Of a stretch of 34,208 nt of DNA, positions 25,360 through 33,393 are shown piece after piece (position 1 is the stretch's first letter; each line of letters opens with the position of its first letter). The notes beneath the pieces were generated by a model that saw nothing but the letters and a program-made list of their open reading frames with translations, did no database searches and was not told the origin of the DNA. The translations under genes and the position numbers were made by a program. The stretch comes from Candidatus Rifleibacteriota bacterium (GTDB lineage Bacteria > Muiribacteriota > Ozemobacteria > Ozemobacterales > Ozemobacteraceae), in the NCBI GenBank assembly GCA_905236865.1, contig CAJOQX010000353.1, positions 1 through 34,208 on the forward strand, read 5' to 3'.

Positions 25360-25860
25360 TTAAATTTTAAAGTCCTTAAAAGCATTTCTCAAATTTTTCA
25401 TTGTAACTTGAGGATCTTCAATAAAAATTTTTGTTCCAGAAATTATATCCACAAATCCTAATTCTCTTTCATAACGAGGTACAATATGTTGATGAACATG
25501 ACTTATGCTTGCTCCAGAGCAGTAACCGATATTGTAACCAATATTAAAACCTCCAGGATTGTAAAGTTTTTTTAGAACACCAATTGTAAAAGTCTGAAGC
25601 TTATGAATTTGTAAAACTTCATCATCTGAAAATTCTCTAGTATCAGTAATATGCCGAGTAGGGAAAAGAATAACATGACCTGATGTATAAGGGTAAAGAT
25701 TAGCAGAGATAGCCAATAAATCATTTTTCCAAATTACAAGATTGTCTACATCTGGATTATTTTTGTATACTTCGCAAAGAATACAATCTACTTTAGGACG
25801 ACTTTCACCTGTAAGATACTTTATTTTGTTTGGAATAAACAATTGATTCTCAAAAGTCAT
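25360..25860 (-). CDS. HIT family nucleotide hydrolase/phosphorylase
   Basis: Histidine-triad proteins hydrolyse or phosphorolyse nucleoside phosphates such as Ap4A or AMP-linked compounds. The triad H-V-H-Q-H is at residues 121-125, preceded by the usual N-I-G-Y-N segment. Upstream are C-I-L-C-E and Y-P-Y-T-S-G-H-V-I-L-F-P, as in Ap4A-phosphorylase-like bacterial HIT proteins. The start is ATG 25860 with AAGGA 8 bases before it (166 residues). The longer TTG start at 25926 coincides with the -35 box and is rejected. It heads the operon leading to nadK. The exact substrate is not determinable. Confidence 0.93.
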   Translation of the reverse strand: MTFENQLFIPNKIKYLTGESRPKVDCILCEVYKNNPDVDNLVIWKNDLLAISANLYPYTSGHVILFPTRHITDTREFSDDEVLQIHKLQTFTIGVLKKLYNPGGFNIGYNIGYCSGASISHVHQHIVPRYERELGFVDIISGTKIFIEDPQVTMKNLRNAFKDFKI

Positions 25861-25897
25861 TTGATTTCCTTGAACGGTATTAGAAAGATTCTCTAAT

Positions 25898-25926
25898 ATT
25901 TTAACAAAATCCTTGACCACTTTCAA
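25898..25926 (-). promoter_or_regulatory. Promoter of the HIT-to-nadK operon
   Basis: On the minus strand TTGAAA (25926-25921), a 17-base spacer and TAAAAT (25903-25898) precede the HIT ATG at 25860. It overlaps the oppositely directed promoter of the glycosyltransferase gene. Confidence 0.65.
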
Positions 25927-25941
25927 GAAAGCCTTTATTTT
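25913..25941 (+). promoter_or_regulatory. Promoter of the GT4 gene, near-leaderless
   Basis: TTGACC (25913-25918), a 17-base spacer and TATTTT (25936-25941) end only 9 bases before ATG 25951. Transcription would begin within a few bases of the start codon. The boxes interlock with the divergent HIT promoter. Confidence 0.55.
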
Positions 25942-25950
25942 TAGCTAAAT

Positions 25951-27135
25951 ATGGACAACAAAACACAAAAACTTCGAGTATTAAGAATCATAAGCCGAAT
26001 GAATGTGGGCGGTCCCTCCAAGCATGTTACGAATTTAACTTCTGACTTGAGAAAATATGGGATTGAAACATTGCTTCTTAGTGGGCAACCTTCAAAATCA
26101 GAAGGCGAAATGTTCTATTTAGCAAAAGATAAGAACATTAAATTGAAAATCATACCTTATATGGAAAGGTTTGTATCGCCTATAAAAGATTTAATTTCTT
26201 TTTTCATCATATTGAAAGAAATATATATTTATAAACCAGATATAGTTCATACTCATACGACAAAAGCTGGTATATTAGGTCGTTTTGCCGCTTTAATTTG
26301 TGGTGTTAAACATATTTATCATACTTATCATGGACACATATTTTATGGGTATTTTTCAAAATATATATCCTGTTTTATTATAGCTATAGAAAGATTATTT
26401 TCGAGATTTTCAACTAAATTAATAGCTCTAAGTCCTAATTTGACTATAGAATTAAAAAGAATAATAAAACCAGTTGATTATAAAAAAATAGTTACAGTTC
26501 CTTTAGGCTTAGATTTGAAAAAAAACCTTTCAACTCCAAGAATGCTTAATAGATGGAGAGAAACTATGGGTTTTTCTCATAAAGATATTATTATAGGTAT
26601 AGTTGCAAGACTTGTTCCTGTAAAAAACCATCAAATGCTTATAAATTCAATGTCAGAACTATGTAAAGACTTTTCTAATCTTCATTTAGCTGTTATTGGA
26701 AATGGTGAATTAGAGAATCAGCTTAAAGAACAAGTAAATAAACTAAAATTAGATTCTAAAATTCATTTTTACGGTATTTTAAAAAATTTGAATGAAGTAT
26801 ATTCTGATTTGAATCTAATAGTTCTTTGTTCAAAAAATGAAGGAACACCTGTTGTTTTAATTGAAGCCTTAGCTTCAGGTTGTCCTGTAGCTTCTACAAA
26901 TGTTGGAGGAGTTGCCGAGGTTTTAGAAAATGGAAAACTAGGAACTTTTCTTTCTAGTAATCCTAATGAATTTACTAAAGGACTACATAATATAATTAAC
27001 GATATTGCAAACAATAATTTTAAAGAATCATTAGATTATTCTGAACGTAAAAAAATCTGTAATCAATATTCCGTTGATAAACTAGGGAAAAATATTTATC
27101 AATTATATACCAACAACAGTAAGCTACTTATCTAA
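25951..27135 (+). CDS. Glycosyltransferase family 4
   Basis: A retaining GT-B glycosyltransferase of 394 residues. The N-terminal acceptor domain begins V-L-R-I-I-S-R-M-N-V-G-G-P and includes the D-I-V-H-T-H-T motif (~95). The C-terminal donor domain has V-A-R-L-V-P-V-K-N-H and the EX7E signature with Glu297 and Glu305 (E-G-T-P-V-V-L-I-E-A). The family acts on cell-surface or exopolysaccharide, lipid or LPS glycans; the sugar is not predictable. No other glycan gene is adjacent. No Shine-Dalgarno site precedes the ATG, in line with the near-leaderless promoter. The stop is 6 bases from the convergent radical SAM stop, with no terminator hairpin between. Confidence 0.94.
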   Translation: MDNKTQKLRVLRIISRMNVGGPSKHVTNLTSDLRKYGIETLLLSGQPSKSEGEMFYLAKDKNIKLKIIPYMERFVSPIKDLISFFIILKEIYIYKPDIVHTHTTKAGILGRFAALICGVKHIYHTYHGHIFYGYFSKYISCFIIAIERLFSRFSTKLIALSPNLTIELKRIIKPVDYKKIVTVPLGLDLKKNLSTPRMLNRWRETMGFSHKDIIIGIVARLVPVKNHQMLINSMSELCKDFSNLHLAVIGNGELENQLKEQVNKLKLDSKIHFYGILKNLNEVYSDLNLIVLCSKNEGTPVVLIEALASGCPVASTNVGGVAEVLENGKLGTFLSSNPNEFTKGLHNIINDIANNNFKESLDYSERKKICNQYSVDKLGKNIYQLYTNNSKLLI

Positions 27136-27141
27136 GAAGAA

Positions 27142-28068
27142 TTAGGCTCCTCCACGGTCGGTTGGATCTTGTGCTAAAACATTGTTAAATCCGAGTTCTT
27201 CTACAAGTTCCAATACAGGCATATATTCATCAGCTGTAATTTCACGTCCAAAAATAGGATCGCCATGAACCTTATAAGCAGGAAAATATTGACACATAAT
27301 ACTGATATTAATATCTGCACCAAGTTCGGAACGTATCCATTTTAAAGAATCTTTGCTCCCAGCAAAATCATTAGGAAGAATCAAATGTCTGATTATCATC
27401 CCTTTTGTAGCTAATCCTGATTTGGAATTAATCTTAAGCAACCCAACTTGTTTGAACATCTTTTTCAATGTTCTGCGATTTTCTTCCACATAATCTTTAC
27501 AAGCAGAAAGTTGCAATGCTGGTTTATTGTTAGAATATTTAATATCTGGAAGATAAATATCTATGATTCCATCTAATAAGTCTAATACTTCGTCTGTTTC
27601 GTAACCAGAGCAGTTATACACCAAAGGAAGTTTTTGAGTTTCTGGTTTGGCATTTAGCCATGCATCTAATAACATTGGTAAGACATGAGTAGGAGTAACA
27701 AAATTAATGTTGTGAACGCCTTTTTGGGCAATGTAATCATATTTCTTGGCTAATTCTTGCGGAGTCATAAAAACTCCGTTATCAAGTTGGCTAAATGGAA
27801 AATTCTGGCAAAACTTACAAGCCAAAGTGCAACAGGAGGGGAAAATAGCACCCGAACCATATTCTCCTGTTATAGGTGGTTCTTCGCCATGATGTTGAGC
27901 CCAAGAAGCAATCTTTATTATATTTGTGGTTCGACAAAAACCTTTTTCGCCTTTTAGACGATTTACACCACATTTTCTAGGGCATAAACAACATTTTTCC
28001 ATCATTTTATATAAATATGGAAGTCGTTCTTCAACTATTTTTCTACGTTCTTCAACAGTTATTTTCAT
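27142..28068 (-). CDS. PflX-like radical SAM protein
   Basis: Resembles the COG1313 (PflX) branch of pyruvate-formate-lyase-activating-type radical SAM proteins. The 4Fe-4S cluster motif is Cys80-x3-Cys84-x2-Cys87, directly after another Cys79. An N-terminal Cys region C-C-L-C-P-R-K-C-G ... G-F-C (~26-45), usual in this family, may hold a second metal site. G-E-E-P-P-I-T-G precedes the cluster loop. The protein has 308 residues. Its target, if it is an activase, is unknown and no glycyl radical enzyme lies in the window. The next gene (minus, upstream) ends 12 bases before its start. Confidence 0.9.
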   Translation of the reverse strand: MKITVEERRKIVEERLPYLYKMMEKCCLCPRKCGVNRLKGEKGFCRTTNIIKIASWAQHHGEEPPITGEYGSGAIFPSCCTLACKFCQNFPFSQLDNGVFMTPQELAKKYDYIAQKGVHNINFVTPTHVLPMLLDAWLNAKPETQKLPLVYNCSGYETDEVLDLLDGIIDIYLPDIKYSNNKPALQLSACKDYVEENRRTLKKMFKQVGLLKINSKSGLATKGMIIRHLILPNDFAGSKDSLKWIRSELGADINISIMCQYFPAYKVHGDPIFGREITADEYMPVLELVEELGFNNVLAQDPTDRGGA

Positions 28069-28080
28069 AATATTATTTCA

Positions 28081-28572
28081 TTACATATCTTTATCAGACC
28101 AACCGCGACCTATATCCCAGTGTTCATCAACATTAAACTCTGTATTTTCTGGTAACATAAATTCATCCAAAATCATTTTTTTTGCTTCTGGATATTTATT
28201 TATCCAACTACCAACACAAACAATAAACCCATTATCTTTTATTTCAAAAATTCTACCTCTTGGCATAAGTGTATGGTCTTTGTTAATAACTCTATGCCTT
28301 CTATACATTTGATCCCAAACTTTATAATGTAGTGTGCTACAGGTTTTTACTTCGCAATTAAAAAGATTAGATTTATAATAATCTTCTTTTTCGGCAAGAG
28401 TTTTTACTACACCAAATAAGTCTTTTTTATTTGGGTCATACCAAAAAATACCCAAATAAGGGTCATCAACGTATTGAACGTTTTGAGCCATAAGTTCTCT
28501 GAAAGCATTTATTTTAGGGTCTGGAGTATCTGTTGCCCAATCTTTTGATTTAGGTATCTTTATTTTTTCCAT
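28081..28572 (-). CDS. Conserved-looking protein of unknown function
   Basis: The start is ATG 28572 (163 residues). A TTG at 28608 directly abuts the promoter -10 box, so the longer form is unlikely. The sequence is globular and rich in aromatic residues: D-P-Y-L-G-I-F-W-Y-D, D-L-F-G-V, K-T-C-S-T-L-H, P-R-G-R-I-F, and an end reading H-W-D-I-G-R-G-W-S. I have an impression of similar proteins in gut bacteria but cannot name the family. No signal peptide or membrane segment is present. It is followed by the radical SAM gene after 12 bases. Confidence 0.78.
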   Translation of the reverse strand: MEKIKIPKSKDWATDTPDPKINAFRELMAQNVQYVDDPYLGIFWYDPNKKDLFGVVKTLAEKEDYYKSNLFNCEVKTCSTLHYKVWDQMYRRHRVINKDHTLMPRGRIFEIKDNGFIVCVGSWINKYPEAKKMILDEFMLPENTEFNVDEHWDIGRGWSDKDM

Positions 28573-28607
28573 ATTTATATGTTCTGCTTTGCTTGATATT
28601 TTGTTCA

Positions 28608-28635
28608 ATTATAGGTTTTTAATTGAATTTGTCAA
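28608..28635 (-). promoter_or_regulatory. Near-consensus promoter of the unknown protein/radical SAM pair
   Basis: On the minus strand TTGACA (28635-28630), a 16-base spacer and TATAAT (28613-28608) are both perfect consensus boxes. Confidence 0.75.
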
Positions 28636-28651
28636 ATAATTTATATAAAAT
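28623..28651 (+). promoter_or_regulatory. Promoter of the PBP1C gene
   Basis: TTGAAT (28623-28628), a 17-base spacer and TAAAAT (28646-28651) precede ATG 28666. Its -35 lies inside the spacer of the opposing promoter, and TTGTCA/TGACAA half-sites (28629-28634, 28653-28658) flank the -10. Confidence 0.5.
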
Positions 28652-28665
28652 GTGACAAGAGAAAA

Positions 28666-30990
28666 ATGGCTAATAAATTTCGTATTTTTAAATATATCTT
28701 AATTGCTACATTTGCTTTTTTCTGTGCAGTAACTATCGTATGGTTACTACGCAGTTTTTATTTACCCCTGATTTGTGAAGACCCTTTTCCTTTATTGAAA
28801 AAACATTTCGCAACTGGCGGAACTTTAACAGATAGAAACGGAAAAATATTAAGAATAGTATCAGATGAACGAGAAGCTATTTCTGTCTATACTCCACTAG
28901 CAAGCCACACACAGGAACTTATAGATGCTGTATTATTAGCGGAAGACAGAGGCTTTTACAGTCATTCTGGAGTTTCGCCAATGGCAATTATGCGTGCAGC
29001 TTGGCAAAATCTGACTAACAATCGCATTGTTTCAGGAGCATCAACAATAACACAGCAGTTAATACGTGTAATAAAACCAAGACCAAGAGTTTTATCAACA
29101 AAGATTTCTGAAGCTTTAATGGCACTCAGACTAGAAGAAAAACTTTCCAAAGATGAAATTTTAGAAAAGTATCTTAATTCTGTTTCTTTATTTGGTAATG
29201 TTTGCGGTATGCAAGCAGCTTCTTTATTGCTTTTTAACAAAAGTCCATATATGCTTAATTTAGGGGAAAGTGCCACACTTGCCGCTGCTATTCAAGCTCC
29301 TAGTCGATTTAATCCTTTTTCAAAAAAGGGGAATCTCGCTTTAGCTAAAAGAAGAAACTGGGTTTTAGCTGAAATGCTGAAAAATGGCAAATGCACTATA
29401 GAACAATATAATATAGCAATAAAACAGAATATTCCTACCTATAGAAAAAAACTTCCATTCAATGCCCCACATTTTTGTGATATGTTTTTACAACAAATTG
29501 GTAAGCCTATCGGAGTTGTTTCAACAACTATTGATTTAAATATGCAAAATAAACTTTGTGAAATATTGTTAGCTCATAAATCTAGACTTTTAAGAGGCGG
29601 TGCAAATCAAGCTTGCGGAATGATTGTTGACGCTAGAAGTATGAATATACTTGCAATGACAGGTTCTTTTGAATATGGCTCAGTTAATAATGGTTTCAAC
29701 AATGGTTGTCTTGCAAAACGTTCTGGAGGTTCTATTTTAAAGCCATTTTTATATGCTTTAGCTTTTGAAAATGGTTATTATCCATCTTTTATAATACCTG
29801 ATACAATGCAGACTTTCAAAACGATGCAAGGTGACTATCACCCAGACAATGCAAGCAGAAAATCTTATGGTCCTGTTTCTATACGATTGGCATTAGGCAA
29901 TAGTTTGAATATTTCAGCTGTTAAAATGCTAAATATACTAGGTATTAAATCTTTTTATGATTTCATTGTGAACTTAGGAATATTAAAATATAATGAAAAA
30001 GCGGCTGAACATTACGGTCTTGGTTTAGCTATTGGCAATCCTGAAATAAAAATGTATGACCTTATTCCTGCTTTTGCAATGCTTGTTAATGGTGGTGAAT
30101 TAAGACCATTAGTTTTTATGCCTAACGAAAAATCTATATCTAGAAGCATAATTTCGCAAGAAACAGCCTGGCTTATATTTGATGTGCTAGCCGATCCTTC
30201 TGCTAGATTATTTACTTTTGGAAATCCATCTTGTTTTAAGAGCGAAACAAGGTTTATGTTAAAAACTGGTACTAGCACTGACTATCGTGATGGATGGTTA
30301 GTTGCGGGCAATTCTCGTTTTATTATTGCTTTATGGGTTGGAAATTTTTCTGGTACACCAACAAGAGGATTAAGCGGTGCAGTTGCTTGTGGACCTATTT
30401 ATAAAGATATAGTTGATTATCTTGAAAAAATATATCCTTGCAAAGAGCCTTTAAAACCACAAAAAATAAAGAAACAAAAAATATGTTCTTTTTCAGGAAA
30501 GTTTCCAAATGGTATTTTTTGTCCATTAACAGGAACAGATTATTTTACAGAAGAAAACTCTAATCCTGGAATTTGCACTTTCCATAAAGGTTTTGGAGAA
30601 TATCACACATTATCTACGGATTACGCCAGTTGGCTTCAACACCGTAAAATGTTAACAGATGTAGACCCATATAAATTAGAGGAAGTAAACAAAAGTATTC
30701 CCAAGGATAATAAAGTTGAATCAAACTCTACTTTTGGATATTCTATAAAAATATTATCGCCTTATGATGGAGATAGATTTGTTATGTTACCTAGTCACGA
30801 AAATATGTGTCATTTAAGAGCTTTGCCTTCTCAAGCTGTCGATGAAATAATTTGGATAATTGATGGTTATGAGTTCGAACGTTCAAAAGCCCCTTATGAA
30901 ACATATTGGAAAATGGAAAAAGGTCAGCACCGCATTTGTGCTATGACAGATGGGGATATTGCTACTGAAGTTACTATTTACGTAGAATAG
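28666..30990 (+). CDS. pbpC: Penicillin-binding protein 1C (class A)
   Basis: Bifunctional peptidoglycan glycosyltransferase/transpeptidase, anchored by one transmembrane helix (~10-30) with the rest periplasmic. The GT51 domain has Glu93 in A-E-D-R-G-F-Y-S-H, then G-A-S-T-I-T-Q-Q-L and K-I-S-E-A-L-M-A-L-R. The transpeptidase has Ser356-I-L-Lys359, Ser413-L-Asn415 and Lys533-Thr-Gly. A C-terminal Ig-like PBP_C domain (~690-774) distinguishes PBP1C from PBP1A/B. The length of 774 is normal. The leader is short with only a weak ribosome binding site. It ends at a hairpin between converging genes. Confidence 0.96.
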   Translation: MANKFRIFKYILIATFAFFCAVTIVWLLRSFYLPLICEDPFPLLKKHFATGGTLTDRNGKILRIVSDEREAISVYTPLASHTQELIDAVLLAEDRGFYSHSGVSPMAIMRAAWQNLTNNRIVSGASTITQQLIRVIKPRPRVLSTKISEALMALRLEEKLSKDEILEKYLNSVSLFGNVCGMQAASLLLFNKSPYMLNLGESATLAAAIQAPSRFNPFSKKGNLALAKRRNWVLAEMLKNGKCTIEQYNIAIKQNIPTYRKKLPFNAPHFCDMFLQQIGKPIGVVSTTIDLNMQNKLCEILLAHKSRLLRGGANQACGMIVDARSMNILAMTGSFEYGSVNNGFNNGCLAKRSGGSILKPFLYALAFENGYYPSFIIPDTMQTFKTMQGDYHPDNASRKSYGPVSIRLALGNSLNISAVKMLNILGIKSFYDFIVNLGILKYNEKAAEHYGLGLAIGNPEIKMYDLIPAFAMLVNGGELRPLVFMPNEKSISRSIISQETAWLIFDVLADPSARLFTFGNPSCFKSETRFMLKTGTSTDYRDGWLVAGNSRFIIALWVGNFSGTPTRGLSGAVACGPIYKDIVDYLEKIYPCKEPLKPQKIKKQKICSFSGKFPNGIFCPLTGTDYFTEENSNPGICTFHKGFGEYHTLSTDYASWLQHRKMLTDVDPYKLEEVNKSIPKDNKVESNSTFGYSIKILSPYDGDRFVMLPSHENMCHLRALPSQAVDEIIWIIDGYEFERSKAPYETYWKMEKGQHRICAMTDGDIATEVTIYVE

Positions 30991-30991
30991 A

Positions 30992-31019
30992 AAATAGCCC
31001 CAAATCTTTGGGGCTATTT
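30992..31019. terminator. Bidirectional terminator hairpin after pbpC
   Basis: A perfect 13-bp stem (30992-31004 with 31007-31019) has a two-base centre and a GCCCC/GGGGC core. T residues follow on both strands (TTT at the plus end, TTTT on the minus side). Confidence 0.8.
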
Positions 31020-31024
31020 GTAGT

Positions 31025-31052
31025 ATCTTATATCTTATATCTTATATCTTAT
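31025..31052. repeat. Four perfect tandem copies of a heptamer
   Basis: ATCTTAT is repeated four times without interruption. It fills the space between the pbpC terminator and the stop codon of the convergent gene (31053-31055). Confidence 0.9.
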
Positions 31053-31562
31053 TTACTTGCCAAGAACCTTTGCTAGTTTATCTTTTGGGGTATTAAGTTC
31101 AAGATATTTAAGACCATTTTTCTCAAATTCTTCGTTATACTGTTGTTCCAATTCAGTTATTCTAGCAAAACGTTTCATTCTATATGATTCACCTTCATCA
31201 TCTTCCCCAACTTCATCTATTTCTTTATGTTTGGTTTCCTTGATATAGTCGCGTTCTGCAAGTTTTTCAATTAAATTGTCCCAAAAACAAGCATCTTCAT
31301 ATTCATCTATAAATTGGTGTGTTAATGATTCTTCTTTAAAATCATCATTAAAAAAGAATTCATCTGAATCTTCTGATTTTTCAACACAATCTTTTAAGCC
31401 ATTCCTATAAGCTTCTCCATATATTTTCTGTAACAATTTTAAATATGGTTTCTTATCTTCATCTTCATCGCTATCAACATCTTGAGCACAAATAATCCAA
31501 TCTGATATGCTCAATAAATCTATAAGTCTTTTTAATTCATCTTTTGATAAATCTAGTTTCAT
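31053..31562 (-). CDS. Acidic cytosolic protein of unknown function
   Basis: The 169-residue protein is strongly acidic and mostly helical, with no signal peptide or membrane segment. It starts with a helix (L-S-K-D-E-L-K-R-L-I-D-L-L) and has several Asp/Glu-rich loops and a C-terminal charged coil (I-T-E-L-E-Q-Q-Y-N-E-E-F). A GGGAA site precedes the ATG. It follows the acyl-CoA synthetase gene by 14 bases, so it is probably the second gene of that operon. No family is recognised. Confidence 0.75.
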   Translation of the reverse strand: MKLDLSKDELKRLIDLLSISDWIICAQDVDSDEDEDKKPYLKLLQKIYGEAYRNGLKDCVEKSEDSDEFFFNDDFKEESLTHQFIDEYEDACFWDNLIEKLAERDYIKETKHKEIDEVGEDDEGESYRMKRFARITELEQQYNEEFEKNGLKYLELNTPKDKLAKVLGK

Positions 31563-31576
31563 AATTATTCCCTTTT

Positions 31577-33178
31577 TTATTGTTCTTGTAGTTGTCGGCG
31601 TAAAATTTTACCTACTGCTGATTTTGGCAAAGAGTCTTTAAACACTATTTCCCTAGGAACTTTGTAGTTTGCAAGATTTTGACGACAGTAAGCGATTATT
31701 TCTTTAGAATCAGCAGTTTCGCCTTCTTTCAAAACAACAAATGCCTTAACTATTTCACCTCTTGTTTCACTCTTAGCTCCAATAACAGCAGCTTCACGAA
31801 CTTTAGGATACTTGTAAAGAACTTCTTCAACTTCTCTTGGATAAACATTATAACCGCCACATATTATTAAATCTTTCTTGCGGTCAGTAATATAGAAATA
31901 GCCATCTTCATCATATCTAGCTATATCGCCAGTATACAACCATCCATCTCTTATAACTAAGTCGGTTTCAACTTTATGATTATAGTAACCAAGCATTACC
32001 TGCGGACCTCTAATACAAAGTTCGCCCTGTTCACCAACGCCCATTTCCTTAATACCGTATTCTACGTCAACAATCTTCGCTTCTGTAAATGGTAGAGGCA
32101 TACCAATAGAACCTTCTTTTTTAGGGAAGTCCATATTTGAGAAATGGGTTACAGGAGAAGCTTCGCTTAAACCGTAACCTTCAGAAATGATAGCCCCTGT
32201 TTTTTGTTCAAAAGCTTGCATATTAGCAAGAGAAAGAGGTGCAGAACCAGATATTAGAACTTTCAAAGAAGACAAATCGTAACTGTCTATATCTTTCTGA
32301 GTAATGCAGGCGTTAAAGATAGATGGAGCTGAAGGCATTGCGGTAATACGTTCTTTTTGGATAGTAGCTAAGAAACCCTTTGGACTGAAACGAGGCAATG
32401 GAGTTTGACTAGCACCTATCATTGTTGGGAATAAAATAGAAACCATCAGTCCATAACTATGGAAATAAGGAAGAACACAGATAAAAGCTTCCTGCCCTTC
32501 AAACAAATATTTTGTAAACATAGAACTAACTTGCTGACAATTCGCAAGAGCATTAGCATGAGTAATCATACATCCCTTTGAAACACCAGTAGTTCCACCT
32601 GTATACTGCAAGAAAGCCAAATCTTTTTGTGGATCTATATGTTTGCAATAATATCCACGGTTTGGCTTTAACAAATCAGACCAAGGATGTATTCTTTCAT
32701 CTTCATAATTTTGTTCTGCATCAGAAAGTTTAACAACAAAAACATCTGACACAGAAGTTTTATCTAAAACATCTATAACTTTTGGCAAAAGAAGATCGCA
32801 AGTTATAATCATAGTAGATTCAGAATCTGTGATTTGGTGTAATAATTCGCTATCAGAATATAGAGGATTTGTCATTACACAAGTACAATCACCAATAACA
32901 ACACTCCAAATAGCTATTACTGTTTCAGGTGTATTTGGCAAAAATATAAGAACTTTTTGCTGTTTTTCTAATCCGTATAAGCGAAGATTACCTGCTATTG
33001 TTGCCGTAATAGACCCTAATTCTTTGTAAGTCATTCTAAAATCACCCATTTTGAAAGCAGGTTTTTCAGAGAATTTTGCAACTGCTTCTTTTAATAAAGT
33101 ATGTAAACTACCAGGTTTTAAAACTTCTTCTCTAACAAGGGGAATATTGTTGTTATCAGTCCAACGACCAGTCAGCAT
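31577..33178 (-). CDS. Long-chain acyl-CoA synthetase-like AMP-binding enzyme
   Basis: An ANL-superfamily ligase that activates a carboxylate as acyl-AMP and transfers it to CoA. The P-loop-like A3 motif Y-T-G-G-T-T-G spans residues 192-198. Then come Y-G-L-S-E-A-S-P (A5), Y-T-G-D-I-A (A7), D-R-K-K-D-L-I-I-C-G-G-Y-N-V-Y-P (A8) and the catalytic Lys524 in K-S-A-V-G-K-I-L-R-R (A10). At 533 residues it fits FadD-type or 4-coumarate-CoA-ligase-type enzymes, and the chain length is not predictable. GGAGG lies 7 bases before the ATG at 33178. A small acidic protein gene follows. Confidence 0.94.
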   Translation of the reverse strand: MLTGRWTDNNNIPLVREEVLKPGSLHTLLKEAVAKFSEKPAFKMGDFRMTYKELGSITATIAGNLRLYGLEKQQKVLIFLPNTPETVIAIWSVVIGDCTCVMTNPLYSDSELLHQITDSESTMIITCDLLLPKVIDVLDKTSVSDVFVVKLSDAEQNYEDERIHPWSDLLKPNRGYYCKHIDPQKDLAFLQYTGGTTGVSKGCMITHANALANCQQVSSMFTKYLFEGQEAFICVLPYFHSYGLMVSILFPTMIGASQTPLPRFSPKGFLATIQKERITAMPSAPSIFNACITQKDIDSYDLSSLKVLISGSAPLSLANMQAFEQKTGAIISEGYGLSEASPVTHFSNMDFPKKEGSIGMPLPFTEAKIVDVEYGIKEMGVGEQGELCIRGPQVMLGYYNHKVETDLVIRDGWLYTGDIARYDEDGYFYITDRKKDLIICGGYNVYPREVEEVLYKYPKVREAAVIGAKSETRGEIVKAFVVLKEGETADSKEIIAYCRQNLANYKVPREIVFKDSLPKSAVGKILRRQLQEQ

Positions 33179-33200
33179 TAAAATGCCTCCATATTAATTA

Positions 33201-33242
33201 TAAGCTGTATGTTTTAAGTTTTAAGCTGCAAGCTATAAGTTA
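33201..33242. repeat. Degenerate heptamer tract upstream of the acyl-CoA synthetase gene
   Basis: Six consecutive 7-base units TAAGCTG, TATGTTT, TAAGTTT, TAAGCTG, CAAGCTA and TAAGTTA lie in the 5' leader region of the minus-strand gene. They share a (T/C)A(A/T)G(C/T)T core. Confidence 0.6.
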
Positions 33243-33282
33243 AAGACAAATTTGATTAATACCCTTTTGTCTTTAATATCAA
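33240..33282 (-). promoter_or_regulatory. Candidate promoter with overlapping operator-like inverted repeat
   Basis: An 11-bp perfect inverted repeat (33240-33250 and 33266-33276, 15-base centre) has arms TTAAAGACAAA and its complement. On the minus strand a TTGATA (33282-33277) and a TATTAA (33261-33256) with 15-base spacing flank one arm, so a bound protein would block this promoter. The promoter match is modest. Control of the acyl-CoA synthetase gene is inferred. Confidence 0.4.
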
Positions 33283-33351
33283 CGCTTTTAACTTTTTATA
33301 GTATAATAATAGATAATTATAAATAGAGCAAGTTTGTTTTTACGATTTTTG

Positions 33352-33380
33352 TTGACTTAGTTAAATTATTCAAGTATTTT
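33352..33380 (+). promoter_or_regulatory. Promoter of the FKBP-type isomerase gene
   Basis: TTGACT (33352-33357), a 17-base spacer and TATTTT (33375-33380). The -10 has the same form as that of the GT4 gene. Confidence 0.55.
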
Positions 33381-33393
33381 AAGCAATAAATAA

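Noticed and set aside
25861-25926. N-terminal extension of the HIT protein from a TTG at 25926
   Set aside because: The TTG is the first half of the -35 box and a good ribosome binding site serves the ATG at 25860.
27121-27145. Terminator between the convergent GT4 and radical SAM genes
   Set aside because: The 6-base gap and adjacent sequence show no stem-loop; transcripts probably overlap.
28573-28608. N-terminal extension of the 28081 gene from a TTG at 28608
   Set aside because: The TTG directly abuts a perfect TATAAT -10 box (28613-28608), so it would lie upstream of the transcript start.
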